Positions 48,791 through 58,012 of a stretch of DNA of 64,000 bases are shown here, piece by piece. Each line of letters starts with the position of its first letter. Position 1 is the first letter of the stretch. Both the position numbers and the translations under genes were made by a program. Under the pieces are notes generated by a model. That model made no database searches. It saw nothing but the letters and a program-made list of their open reading frames with translations, and had not been told where the DNA came from. Source of the DNA: Alphaproteobacteria bacterium (GTDB lineage Bacteria; Planctomycetota; Phycisphaerae; UBA1845); the NCBI GenBank assembly GCA_028285105.1, contig JANQQE010000021.1, positions 186,001-250,000 of the forward strand, written 5' to 3'.

Positions 48791-49102
48791 CTACTTCAAG
48801 AGTGGGGCGAATGTCTTGCCCGGCGCGGTCATGCGATAGCCTTTGTCCGTCAACTCGATCGTGCATCCGCATTCTTCGATGGCGAGCAAATAACGAAAGA
48901 CGGTGCGGCGACTCATCTTCAGTTTCTTCTCAAGTTGCGTGATGGTGTGACGCCCTTGCCGCAACAGCGATACCATGTCGAACGGAACGCCGTACGCCTC
49001 TTGAAAAAGACGACTGTAAATCTCTTTGCCTTTCGGCCCGAGGTCAGACGGTTTCACAACGGAAACAAGCACTTTGCAATCCTGCTTCGTGATGGTCCGC
49101 AC
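48791..49102 (-). CDS. Small winged-helix DNA-binding protein
   Basis: A strong AGGAGG six bases upstream fixes the GTG start at 49102. The 103-residue protein has an HTH_11/DeoR-type winged helix in its C-terminal two-thirds (HTITQLEKKLKMSRRTVFRYLLAIEECG, then the wing CTIELTDKGYRMT). It lies directly upstream of the methyltransferase on the same strand and may regulate it or be co-expressed with it. No ligand-binding domain is present. Confidence 0.75.
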   Translation of the reverse strand: MRTITKQDCKVLVSVVKPSDLGPKGKEIYSRLFQEAYGVPFDMVSLLRQGRHTITQLEKKLKMSRRTVFRYLLAIEECGCTIELTDKGYRMTAPGKTFAPLLK

Positions 49103-49715
49103 CGAAACCCTCCTAACTCATCTGCGCATTTATAGTGAAAACGACCCAAGACCGGCTGGCCGCGCGAAGTATGCCAGATTTCTTGACGCATCGCAATGAC
49201 ATACGCGCGACACATTTGCTAACATCGGCTTAACAAACAACGCGCTCGCAAATTGCCAAACCGACAATTACATACATACGCACAACTCACAGCTTCAAGC
49301 GGATCGAGTGACTATTGAATCAAATCAAAGAATTTGCCGATGCCCTCAACAACATGGCATGAAATGAACGGGCAACTGTTTCGATCCACCAACCCCCAAT
49401 GAAGGCAATTCCCAGCAATCGATTTCTCGCCACCGCCTCTGCATGACTTGCCCCGCCAATCCCAGCCACCTGGTGCCACGCAGTGTTTCTCCAAAATCCA
49501 TGTTTCTCCAAATTCCGCGCCTTTCCGAGTACCTGCAATCCGACGGCTTAGCTTTTTTCGCCCATGTTTGGCTATTATCGGGCGTTTTCAATTACAGCAA
49601 AATCAGTCCATTCTACTTGAACTTAACCGGATTTTAGGCTAAATTATTCTATAGTTAGCATAGCTATCAATGTTTTTATTGCAAATGGTCGGACTATTCA
49701 AAAGCGAGCCCTGAG
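49103..49715. other. Gene-free divergent region upstream of glnA
   Basis: About 610 bases between the divergent winged-helix and glnA genes. Near glnA lies a candidate promoter (49617-49645). On the minus strand TTGCGA-N17-CATACT (49196-49168) could serve the winged-helix gene. A short direct repeat, GTTTCTCCAAA, occurs twice around 49481-49511. Several open frames of 60-80 codons look random. Confidence 0.4.
49617..49645 (+). promoter_or_regulatory. Candidate sigma70-type promoter of glnA
   Basis: TTGAAC (49617-49622) and TAAATT (49640-49645) are 17 bases apart in a locally AT-rich segment, about 70 bases before the glnA start. No sigma54 motif was found here, unlike enterobacterial glnA. 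Confidence 0.4.
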
Positions 49716-51155
49716 ATGGAAAAACCGGCACTTCGAGACTTTCTTGAGCTTCACTACGGTGAATTGGAAGAACTGAACGCAGCCGCCAAGCGCGACCGCC
49801 TTGAGAGGGTCGCCCCGGGAACAATCGAGGAGCAACGGCGAAGGTATCTTACTGACGAAAAGCGAATCAAAGCCATCACGGTTTGTTTCTCCGACCTTGA
49901 GGGCCGCCTCCACATGCTCGACTACGACAAGAAGTTCCTCCTCAAGTCGGCAGAGAACCTCACCTTCGACGGATCGAGCATTCGCGGCTTCACGGAAATT
50001 GCCGAGTCTGATTTGCGCCTGGGCATTGATTGGGGCGCGTTCTATTGGTTGCCTTCCGATATTTTCGGTCCAGGCAAGGTCGTGGTCTTCGGCGAAGTGC
50101 AGGACCGTGACGGCACAGCATTTCGCGCCGACTTCCGTGCGCGTCTGTCCCAACTGACTGACGATCTCTACATGAAAGACAAGACGGTCGCGCACGTGTC
50201 AGCCGAAATCGAAGGGTTTCTTTTCAAAGGTCGCGACGCTGAACGCCGCATCAAAGAGACGGGCGGATTTGAACCGATCTCCACCGGCGGATATTACCAT
50301 TCGCTCCCGCAGGACCCGCTTCGTCAATTCATCGACAGCGCCGCAGAAGTGCAACGAGCGATGGCGTTCAACAACGAGAAAGATCACCCCGAAGTTGGCC
50401 CCTCGCAGTTTGAAATGAACTTCGGATATTCTGAAGCGCTGATCGCGGCCGACCAGATGCAACTGTACAAGCTTATTTGCCGACAGGTCGCCCAGACGCA
50501 GGGCATGACTGCATCGTTCCTGCCCAAACCAATTACTGGTATCAATGGCAGCGGAATGCATACCAACATTTCGATTTCGCGCGATGGCAAGAATCTGTTC
50601 TACGACGGGAAAGACGATCACAATCTATCGACGCTTGGCCAGCAGTTCATTGGACGCATACTAAATGTCGCCGATGACATCTGCCTCGTCCTTAATCCGA
50701 GTGTCAACTCCTACCGACGCCTAGATCCGAATTACGAGGCACCGAACGAGATCAAATCCTCGGCTGTCAACCGCTCGGCGATGATTCGAATCCCGCTGGG
50801 CAACGAAAAATCCGCACGCATCGAAGTGCGCAGCGTCGCGCCGGACGCCAACCCTTACATGCTGCTTTACACGCTGCTCAAGACGGGATTGCAGGGCCCG
50901 GACCCCGATCCGGTCGATCCCGACAAGCGCCCGAGAACCCGCGTGCTGCCTGACAACATCGGTTCAGCCATTCGCCTCTTCAAAAAGAGCGAATTCATCG
51001 CAAAAACCCTGGGCGAAGGCATGCAGGCAAAGTACGTGGAACTCAAACAGATGGCCGCCGACCGCTGCCCCAAAGAACTCGGCACACTCATCAAGCAGAG
51101 CGAAATCATGTTCCACCACGAAGTCACGAATCAAATGCTCTGGAGCATGTTCTAA
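49716..51155 (+). CDS. glnA: Glutamine synthetase, type I
   Basis: GS condenses ammonia with glutamate using ATP. The 479-residue sequence has the beta-grasp LTFDGSSIRGF, the catalytic-domain metal residues in AEIEGFLF and GPSQFEMNFGYSEAL, and ITGINGSGMHTNIS with the ATP-binding part. NRSAMIRIPLG with the glutamate-binding Arg follows. The adenylylation loop of proteobacterial GS-I (NLYDLPPE with the modified Tyr) is absent, so control by GlnE-type adenylylation is unlikely. A hairpin terminator follows. Confidence 0.95.
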   Translation: MEKPALRDFLELHYGELEELNAAAKRDRLERVAPGTIEEQRRRYLTDEKRIKAITVCFSDLEGRLHMLDYDKKFLLKSAENLTFDGSSIRGFTEIAESDLRLGIDWGAFYWLPSDIFGPGKVVVFGEVQDRDGTAFRADFRARLSQLTDDLYMKDKTVAHVSAEIEGFLFKGRDAERRIKETGGFEPISTGGYYHSLPQDPLRQFIDSAAEVQRAMAFNNEKDHPEVGPSQFEMNFGYSEALIAADQMQLYKLICRQVAQTQGMTASFLPKPITGINGSGMHTNISISRDGKNLFYDGKDDHNLSTLGQQFIGRILNVADDICLVLNPSVNSYRRLDPNYEAPNEIKSSAVNRSAMIRIPLGNEKSARIEVRSVAPDANPYMLLYTLLKTGLQGPDPDPVDPDKRPRTRVLPDNIGSAIRLFKKSEFIAKTLGEGMQAKYVELKQMAADRCPKELGTLIKQSEIMFHHEVTNQMLWSMF

Positions 51156-51211
51156 AACTGGTATCAGCTTGCGTTCAGAACAATAGAATAAATACCGTTT
51201 CACGGATCATT

Positions 51212-51246
51212 CGCACCGCTTTCTTCGAGAGAGGGCGGTGCGGTTT
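51212..51246 (+). terminator. Hairpin terminator after glnA
   Basis: CGCACCGC (51212-51219) pairs perfectly with GCGGTGCG (51235-51242), followed by GTTTT. The T-run is short, so termination may be partial. Confidence 0.6.
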
Positions 51247-51325
51247 TACGCGCGCAGCAATAGCGACTATGGTCAAGGCAGTATTTGCTTCATGATTCCC
51301 GCTGCAACCAGACAGAGAACAATTG

Positions 51326-51739
51326 ATGGATCTCTTGATTGTAATCGTAGCCGTACTGGGTGGCGTTACCTTGTTGATTGGCGCGCGACTTCTTGAAGGC
51401 ATGTTCGACAAATATCGAATCAAGCGTTACATCGAAGCTCGTGGCGGAAAACTGATACGCGCTCGATGGTCTTCATTTGGCCCAGGGTGGCTAGGAAACA
51501 GGAACCAGAGGTTTTATAGAATCGTCTATCGAGACGCCGATGGGAAGGACCACCGTGCAACATGCAAGACAAGCCTGTTTTCTGGCGTATACTTCACGGG
51601 TGACACCGTCCTCAAATACCGATTCGTAGAAACGCCAAAATTCGAGTGCATATCGTGTGGCTACAATCTTACAGGAAATGTCAGTGGCTATTGCCCAGAG
51701 TGCGGTAACCCGCTGCATGAGGATCAAGGCGATTTGTAA
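51326..51739 (+). CDS. Small membrane protein with C-terminal zinc ribbon
   Basis: The 137-residue protein has one N-terminal transmembrane helix (LLIVIVAVLGGVTLLIGARL), a basic linker and a beta-rich middle. It ends in a zinc ribbon FECISCGYNLTGNVSGYCPECG (four Cys in two CxxC pairs). This CGYxL...CPECG ribbon is frequent in small planctomycete membrane proteins of unknown function; a second example is at 59390. A TTG three bases upstream is also in frame. I cannot assign a role. Confidence 0.65.
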   Translation: MDLLIVIVAVLGGVTLLIGARLLEGMFDKYRIKRYIEARGGKLIRARWSSFGPGWLGNRNQRFYRIVYRDADGKDHRATCKTSLFSGVYFTGDTVLKYRFVETPKFECISCGYNLTGNVSGYCPECGNPLHEDQGDL

Positions 51740-51784
51740 GTCGATTCAACACACATCACTCTCGGCGACCAGCGAGATTAGAAA

Positions 51785-52252
51785 CTAAATCTGATCCCAA
51801 GCCCAAATGCCCATCTGCGTATTTTTGTCGAGCGTATTACCGCTGACTTTCAGCGTCAGCAGAATGCGCCCGCGATGGTGGGCTTCGTGCGAAACGAAGT
51901 ATGACAGCGTCGTGAAGATGCCTCTTTTGAAACCGCGATGCTTGGGTTCGTTTTCCAATGCACCAACGAGAAGCGCTTCGACCGCCTTTTCAGACGATCG
52001 AAGCGCCTTTTTTAGTTCAGCTTTAGTTGGCACTGCACCGGTCGGAAACTTGACCAGGTCATCGAGATACTGCTTCGCCCGTCTCTCAATGTGCGCCCGC
52101 CGGATGTTGTGCATGTGGGCAAACTCGCCAGCCACCCCGCGCCCACCACGTTTCGAGAGCGTGGCATTCATGCCTTCCGGCGTCACCTTGTCGAGTACCA
52201 TCAAGTTGATATTGTTATTGGTCCGCCAGGCTTGGATCAATTCCTTCTTCAT
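51785..52252 (-). CDS. DinB/YfiT-family four-helix protein
   Basis: This 155-residue protein has the DinB-like metal-site pattern: His in EFAHMHNIRRAH and a pair in SHEAHHRGRIL near the C terminus, in a four-helix arrangement. The superfamily includes thiol-dependent transferases (bacillithiol/mycothiol S-transferases) and proteins without known activity. The start overlaps the stop of the S1/P1 nuclease gene by four bases (ATGA), so the two are translationally coupled. Confidence 0.78.
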   Translation of the reverse strand: MKKELIQAWRTNNNINLMVLDKVTPEGMNATLSKRGGRGVAGEFAHMHNIRRAHIERRAKQYLDDLVKFPTGAVPTKAELKKALRSSEKAVEALLVGALENEPKHRGFKRGIFTTLSYFVSHEAHHRGRILLTLKVSGNTLDKNTQMGIWAWDQI

Positions 52253-53130
52253 TCCTTGCTACCTTCTTCGGTTTGGCGATCGAGCGCCTTGTTCAAAACC
52301 CCAGCCAGGCGCACGCCGGCTTTTTGCAACTGCTCGCGAATCAGCGGCGTGTGTTTCTTGAGGTATGGGTTGCCGATTTGTCCGCTCTTGGGAATGTCTT
52401 GATAGAGACGAGGTACGATCATGTTCGATTCGATGGCCCAGTTCGCTGCATCCAGATCGGCAGACCACGAATCGACGCGCGACTCAAAGGCATCAATTTT
52501 CAGTTCCCCAACCAGCGACTCGGATAGATCGCTCCAGCGCCCCAACTCGCGAAGCATCATCGAATCCCAGACCTTGTGCAGGTTGGTGACGTTGTGGTTG
52601 AACTCCACACGAATGTCGTTACCGCCTCGATCGCGCGCATATCCGGCGTGGAGCGGCTGATGGATGTCGCCGACGAAGTGACCGACGAACTTGACCGCGA
52701 CCAACTTCTCCTGATCGGTTGCTTCTTCATCTCTGAGAACCTCCAGGTAAAACATAATTGCCGAAACAACGCAGTCGCGCGGCGGGCATTTGGTGTTGGC
52801 TGGGCAATCCGTTTTGGGTCTGCAATCGCGATCCTCAACATAGGCACGCTCGGATTTCGGAATGTTCAAGTAATGCAGCCGACTCGCCCAGCGATAGCTG
52901 CGATCGCGGCGAATGTCGTCAGCCCACACGCACGCATCGGCAAGCGTCCTATAGCCCTCATCAAGTGCGAGTAGCCGCCCGACTTCCTTCTGCGCAGCAG
53001 GTGTCAATCGATGCCATGCAATATCGCCAACAACGCGATGACCATCACCACCCCAGGCAAATGCCGTTGCATTCGCAAACAGAACGATCACTGCCACGAC
53101 AACCACCCTTGTAATCCCAAATTGCTTCAT
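52249..53130 (-). CDS. Exported S1/P1-type nuclease
   Basis: From the ATG at 53130 the protein (293 residues) has a signal peptide ending ATAFA. Cleavage leaves Trp as the first mature residue (WGGDGHRVVGDIAW), which matters because S1/P1 nucleases bind zinc through the N-terminal Trp. The other zinc ligands are visible: His in GHRV, Asp in ACVWADDIR, LHYLNIP, then HFVGDIHQPLHAGYARDRGGND and HNVTNLHKVWD. It cleaves single-stranded nucleic acid outside the cytoplasm. In-frame ATG/GTG codons at 53142 and 53160 are alternative starts. Confidence 0.88.
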   Translation of the reverse strand: MKQFGITRVVVVAVIVLFANATAFAWGGDGHRVVGDIAWHRLTPAAQKEVGRLLALDEGYRTLADACVWADDIRRDRSYRWASRLHYLNIPKSERAYVEDRDCRPKTDCPANTKCPPRDCVVSAIMFYLEVLRDEEATDQEKLVAVKFVGHFVGDIHQPLHAGYARDRGGNDIRVEFNHNVTNLHKVWDSMMLRELGRWSDLSESLVGELKIDAFESRVDSWSADLDAANWAIESNMIVPRLYQDIPKSGQIGNPYLKKHTPLIREQLQKAGVRLAGVLNKALDRQTEEGSKE

Positions 53131-53163
53131 TCGATTACGCATGACTCGATTGTGACGCACCAG

Positions 53164-55317
53164 TCAATCCAATGCCAACACAATCCCAGAACGATGCGGA
53201 ACGGTGACACTTGTCTCAACCGCCCGAAGCGGCTCAGCCCCACTGCGGATATCGTCAACAAGCACGTTCCAACGCCCTTCGACGAGTCCGAATTCAGTAT
53301 CGTGCGCGCTTCCGTTGAGAAGCACCCAGAAATTCCGCGCCGATTCGTTTTCGACACCTCGGCCGTCGATCTGATAAACAATACAATCGAGCCGCGGCGG
53401 TTCGGCGAAATGAATCCGCTTCTCCACCTCTGCCCGCGTGCGTAATCGAAAAAGCGGATGGGCTTTTCTTAGCGCAATTAACCCGCGCGTGTATTCCCAG
53501 ACGCTTGCAAACGAAATCTTCCGCGACCAATCGACCTCATTAACATCGTCCGGAGAATTGTAGCTGTTGTGATCGCCACCCTTGGTGCGACACATCTCCT
53601 GCCCGCAATGCAAAAACGGGCAACCTTGCGCGGTCATCAGTATCAACGCAGCCAACCGCATCATTCGACAACGTTCATCTTCCGAAACATCCGGCGCACT
53701 CAGCAGCAACTTGTCCCAGCACGTCAGGTTATCGTGGGCTTCAAAATAATTGATGCTGTCCGACGGATCGTGTGCCCAATCATGAATCGAACCCATCAAG
53801 CCTTTGACGATGCCATCGACGCTACCGCCCGTTTGAACAAACCCGGGATCGTCGCCATCGCCTCGCCCTTTGATGGCATCGCGAAAGTGATCGTTAAACG
53901 CACCGATACCCGATCCACGAATCGCACGCTTGTCAGTCTTCTGCTTCAACGGGGTAGCCGCAGCCACCCACGGCTCACCGTATAGCAACATGTGCGGGTT
54001 GATCTTGACTAGCTCTTCACGAATCTGCTTCATCGTTTCGAAATCGATCAAACCCATCAAGTCAAACCGAAACCCATCGACCTTGTACTCGCGCACCCAG
54101 AATTTCAGCGAATCTAGGAGGAACTTGCGAGCCATCGGCGCTTCGCTGTCGAATTCGTTACCGCATCCCGATCCATTCGAGAAGTTGCCAGCCGGTGTCA
54201 TGCGAAAGTAATATCCCGGCACCAAATTCTCGAACGATGCCCCAGCCGCAGTGTGGTTGTAGACGACATCAAGAATCACGCCGATGCCATTTTCATGAAA
54301 CGTTTGGATCGCAGACTTGAGTTCGGTAATGCGCGACGGACCCATTGCGTCCGATGCGTACCAACCGTCAGGCGAATTGAAGTGCAGCGGCATGTACCCC
54401 CAGTTATACGAGTCTCCATCCGTCTCGTCGTTATCGAAGTCCTGGACCGGCATGATCTGAACATGCGTTACGCCCATGTCTTTAATGTGAGCGAACGCTT
54501 TGCTTACCGGCGCATCGGAATCGAGATGCGTTGCCATTTCGGTTAAACCGAGATACTTGCCTTTCTGCTGCACGCCTGAATTCGGCGCGATCGTCAGATC
54601 GCGAATGTGCAGTTCATAAATGATCGCATCGACAGGAGATTCGACACCGGCGAATTGATGATTGCGATAACCCGGCGGATCGGTAGAAGGCAGATCGACG
54701 ATCAATGAACGCGGTTTGCGGCCTTGCGTACACACAGCATATGGGTCGATAACTTCACGATTCGGATCGAGATCGCCGCCCGTCAGTTTGAATGCGTAGT
54801 AAAACCCTTGCCAATCGCCGGAAATGCTTGCCGACCAGATACCTTTGCCAACGAAAGTCAGTGCATACTCCTTTGTATCCTGGTCGCCATCCGCCGCCTT
54901 CGAAAGCGCAACGCGCACTTCTGTCGCCGACGGCGCGAAGACTGCAAACTCGGTCGCCTCGCACGAGTACCTTGCACCAAGACGCGCATGTCCATCGTAA
55001 AAGTGTTCCGGATCGCGAAGGATAAAGTCTGGCCGGCAGCGATGCTCGCCGAACCCATCCACCCCAAGCGTGTAGCGTTTCTTTGGAAACTCGAACGGAT
55101 GCTCAACTTCCAGCGAATACACCGCACATTGATCGCCGCGATGCTTGAACGGGTGGACGGCTTGGATGGGGATCAGTTCGCCGACAGATGACCTGAGTTG
55201 GAATCGCTGCGGATGCCAATCCGCGACTGGCAATCGGTGACTGAAGCGCACGGTCAGATGCTTCCACGCATCCAACGTCACGGATCGCACTTTCTGTTCC
55301 AACCGGCAACCTTTCAA
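53164..55317 (-). CDS. pulA: Type I pullulanase / glycogen-debranching GH13 enzyme
   Basis: The 717-residue enzyme hydrolyses alpha-1,6 branches in pullulan or glycogen. An N-terminal carbohydrate/N1-type region and a CBM48 (YSCEATEFAVFAPSATEVRV) precede the GH13_14 barrel. The barrel has the type I pullulanase signature YNWGYMP (residues 304-310), VVYNHT, the nucleophile in DGFRFD (Asp419), the acid/base in LLYGEPW (Glu448) and FEAHDN. No signal peptide is seen, so it is intracellular. Start codon doubtful: the frame opens with TTG (55317), and GTG at 55290 or 55281 would also leave the domains intact. It is divergent from the phosphorylase gene. Confidence 0.9.
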   Translation of the reverse strand: MKGCRLEQKVRSVTLDAWKHLTVRFSHRLPVADWHPQRFQLRSSVGELIPIQAVHPFKHRGDQCAVYSLEVEHPFEFPKKRYTLGVDGFGEHRCRPDFILRDPEHFYDGHARLGARYSCEATEFAVFAPSATEVRVALSKAADGDQDTKEYALTFVGKGIWSASISGDWQGFYYAFKLTGGDLDPNREVIDPYAVCTQGRKPRSLIVDLPSTDPPGYRNHQFAGVESPVDAIIYELHIRDLTIAPNSGVQQKGKYLGLTEMATHLDSDAPVSKAFAHIKDMGVTHVQIMPVQDFDNDETDGDSYNWGYMPLHFNSPDGWYASDAMGPSRITELKSAIQTFHENGIGVILDVVYNHTAAGASFENLVPGYYFRMTPAGNFSNGSGCGNEFDSEAPMARKFLLDSLKFWVREYKVDGFRFDLMGLIDFETMKQIREELVKINPHMLLYGEPWVAAATPLKQKTDKRAIRGSGIGAFNDHFRDAIKGRGDGDDPGFVQTGGSVDGIVKGLMGSIHDWAHDPSDSINYFEAHDNLTCWDKLLLSAPDVSEDERCRMMRLAALILMTAQGCPFLHCGQEMCRTKGGDHNSYNSPDDVNEVDWSRKISFASVWEYTRGLIALRKAHPLFRLRTRAEVEKRIHFAEPPRLDCIVYQIDGRGVENESARNFWVLLNGSAHDTEFGLVEGRWNVLVDDIRSGAEPLRAVETSVTVPHRSGIVLALD

Positions 55318-55422
55318 AGATTAGCGAAACGAGCAGTCGAATTCTCAACCGACGCAGCTATCATATCGTCCGACGATACCAATCCCAAAGGAATCAAGGC
55401 AATAGCATTTGAGATACCCGAC

Positions 55423-57579
55423 ATGAAGAAAACATCGCGGAAGGCGCGCAGGTCGAACACGGCAAAAAGTCCGTTTGATCAACTGAGCGAAATCGCAAAC
55501 AACGCATGGTGGACATGGCAGCCGCACGTCGCGCCGCTCTTTCGAACGTTGAACCCGAAAGCCTTTGATGCGTCCAATCAGAATCCAATCGTCGCGCTGC
55601 GCAATTGCACTGCGGCCAACCGGCGCAAACTGCTAAGCAATGCCGATTTCGTCAATAGCGCCCAGCGAGCCCACAGGAAATACCGAAAGTACATGCGGGC
55701 GAAAACGTGGTATCAGGAATCGCATAAGCAAAGGAGTCGCCAACAAGTCGCTTACTTCTGCATGGAGTACGCTCTACACGAATCGCTGCCGCTGTATGCC
55801 GGCGGACTCGGCGTGCTTGCGGGCGATCATCTCAAGTCAGCCAGCGATCTGGGGCTGCCGCTTGTGGCTGTAGGTATTTATTGGAAAAGAGGTTACGGCA
55901 GACAGCTCATCAATTGCAACGGCCAACAGGTCACACGGCCGCAGTCGATCAAACCGGAAGACACCCCGTTTACCGAAGTGCGAATTTCCGCTCGAAGACC
56001 TTGGCGATTGAGACTGCCGATGGGTAAGGATCGCGTCACCATTCGGGCTTGGTGTGTAAACGTCGGGCGTGTACCGCTCTATCTGCTCGACACGGATTTG
56101 CCAGCCAACAAACCCAGCCACCGCAAACTCACGCACTCGCTATACAGCGGCGATCGAGACACACGCATTCGCCAGGAAATTCTGTTGGGTATCGGTGGGT
56201 GGCAACTGCTGCGGGCGATGAAGATTCCGGTCGGTACATGTCATCTCAACGAAGGACACGCCGCCTTCCTATCACTCGAACGCATCGCCGAACGAATGAA
56301 AAACAACGACGAGTCTTTTGCGACAGCCCATCGTCATGTTCGCAATGCGAGTGTGTTTACAACGCACACGCCGGTACCTGCAGGCAATGAAGAATTCGAT
56401 CCGGCATTGGTCGATCAATACTTTGCGGCTTACCAAAGAAAGCTCGGACTCACGCACGAGCAATTCCACAACCTTGCCCGCGTCAAACCCGACAACGCAA
56501 ATGAACGTTTTGGTATGACGCCGTTGGCACTGCGCACCTCGCGTTACGCCAACGGAGTCGCAAAGCTTCACGGACAGATCGCCCGCAAGATGTGGTCAGG
56601 CATGTTTCCGAAAAAGAAGTTCGCCACCGTCCCAATCGGCCACGTCACCAATGGCATTCATTTGAAAACGTGGCTGCACCCGGCGATGGAAGAGTTGCTC
56701 GGTGAGTGTCTCGGAGCCAACTGGTCGGCTGACCAGGATCGCAAGACCCTTTGGAAAAAGGCAAGTCGCATACCAGATGAACGGCTGTGGTTGCTTCACG
56801 GACAGTTCAGAAGCGAGCTGATTGATTTCTGCCGCATGCGGATTCAAAAGCAAATGCGCCGCGATCCAGTGCGTGGCATCAAACTTTCCGACACCAATAG
56901 CATTCTCGATCCCAACGCGCTAACCATCGGTTTCGCGCGTCGCTTTGCTACCTACAAACGAGCGACACTCATTTTCACTGATCCCATCCGACTTGCAAAA
57001 ATCCTCAACAGCAAGCGGATGCCTGTTCAACTCATCTTCGCAGGGAAAGCACACCCAGCCGACACCGAAGGGCAAGCGCTTGTCGCTGAAGTCGTTCGCT
57101 TCTCGCGCATGCCGCGCTTCCGTAACCGCATCGTCTTCCTCGAAGACTACGACATGAACGTCGCAAGGCACATGGTAGCCGGCGTGGACGTGTGGCTGAA
57201 CAACCCGCAACGCCCAAGAGAAGCCAGCGGCACCAGCGGCATGAAACCAGCCATTCACGGCGGACTGAACTTCAGCATCCTCGACGGATGGTGGCCCGAA
57301 GGCTTCAACGGCAAGAACGGTTGGCAAATCGGCAGCGGCAAAGACCACCGCGACACCGAAATCGACAACCGCCGCGACGCCAAAAGCCTTTACAAAACGA
57401 TGGAGAAAGAAATTGTCCCACTCTATTTCAAGCGTTCAAAAGACGGCCTCCCGTCTGACTGGATCGCTCAAATGAAAAATGCGATTCAGTCGATCCCGCC
57501 CAATTTCAACTCGCATCGTCAGGTCAAGGAATATTGGAAGCGGTATTACCTCCCAGCCCTTCGAAACAACCAACAATAA
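55423..57579 (+). CDS. glgP: Alpha-glucan (glycogen) phosphorylase, GT35
   Basis: The enzyme releases glucose-1-phosphate from alpha-1,4-glucan. From the ATG at 55423 it has 718 residues, the size of the short Thermotoga-type phosphorylases. Family marks are ANNAWWTWQP, AYFCMEYALHESLPLYAGGLG, LNEGHAAFL, HTPVPAGNEEFDP, and the PLP-lysine loop GTSGMKPAIHGGLNFSILDGWW. The frame is open up to 55198, overlapping pulA, but those residues are unlike the family. The 105 bases to pulA presumably hold both promoters. Confidence 0.93.
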   Translation: MKKTSRKARRSNTAKSPFDQLSEIANNAWWTWQPHVAPLFRTLNPKAFDASNQNPIVALRNCTAANRRKLLSNADFVNSAQRAHRKYRKYMRAKTWYQESHKQRSRQQVAYFCMEYALHESLPLYAGGLGVLAGDHLKSASDLGLPLVAVGIYWKRGYGRQLINCNGQQVTRPQSIKPEDTPFTEVRISARRPWRLRLPMGKDRVTIRAWCVNVGRVPLYLLDTDLPANKPSHRKLTHSLYSGDRDTRIRQEILLGIGGWQLLRAMKIPVGTCHLNEGHAAFLSLERIAERMKNNDESFATAHRHVRNASVFTTHTPVPAGNEEFDPALVDQYFAAYQRKLGLTHEQFHNLARVKPDNANERFGMTPLALRTSRYANGVAKLHGQIARKMWSGMFPKKKFATVPIGHVTNGIHLKTWLHPAMEELLGECLGANWSADQDRKTLWKKASRIPDERLWLLHGQFRSELIDFCRMRIQKQMRRDPVRGIKLSDTNSILDPNALTIGFARRFATYKRATLIFTDPIRLAKILNSKRMPVQLIFAGKAHPADTEGQALVAEVVRFSRMPRFRNRIVFLEDYDMNVARHMVAGVDVWLNNPQRPREASGTSGMKPAIHGGLNFSILDGWWPEGFNGKNGWQIGSGKDHRDTEIDNRRDAKSLYKTMEKEIVPLYFKRSKDGLPSDWIAQMKNAIQSIPPNFNSHRQVKEYWKRYYLPALRNNQQ

Positions 57580-58012
57580 AGCCGAAATCGACTTCAAAGA
57601 CTGCGCACCGTCTTTGTTTCGATCAACGAATTTTGCGTATTTGCCAATACGAACGACGAATCGGGGTGTGGGAAATTCCAATCCGTCATTCTTCGGCATG
57701 GACGGGCACAGTTGCCCCCTCACCTGCGGCCCAGGCGAAATTGACATCACCATCGAATGCACCAGTCCCGATGGTTCGTATACCGAAACGCTGACCTTTC
57801 AGGGTTTCTAGTCTTGAATATCAGTGTGCCGCGAAGATGTGCATATCAGCTTATTGATTTTGTTCTGAATTCAGGTCGGAATTTTCCATCCATTTTTGGC
57901 CCCGATCTAACCAATGGCACGGGGTGGAAGTGTTTGTGTATGATGATGCGCGTCGGCTTGCTTGGATAGCGGTTGTGATTTCGAATTTTCTTCATCGCTG
58001 GAGGGCTTCATC
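57580..58012 (+). other. Gene-free stretch after the phosphorylase gene
   Basis: About 430 bases. A plus-strand frame ends at 57811 with protein-like sequence (CPLTCGPGEIDITIECTSPD), but its only internal ATG has no binding site and gives 37 residues, so it may be a relic. GGAGGG at 58000-58005 serves the next gene. No terminator hairpin was recognised. Confidence 0.4.

Noticed and set aside
57479..57811. 110-codon frame at the end of the phosphorylase gene
   Set aside because: Begins inside glgP out of frame. The last 37 residues look protein-like, but no start signal supports a gene.
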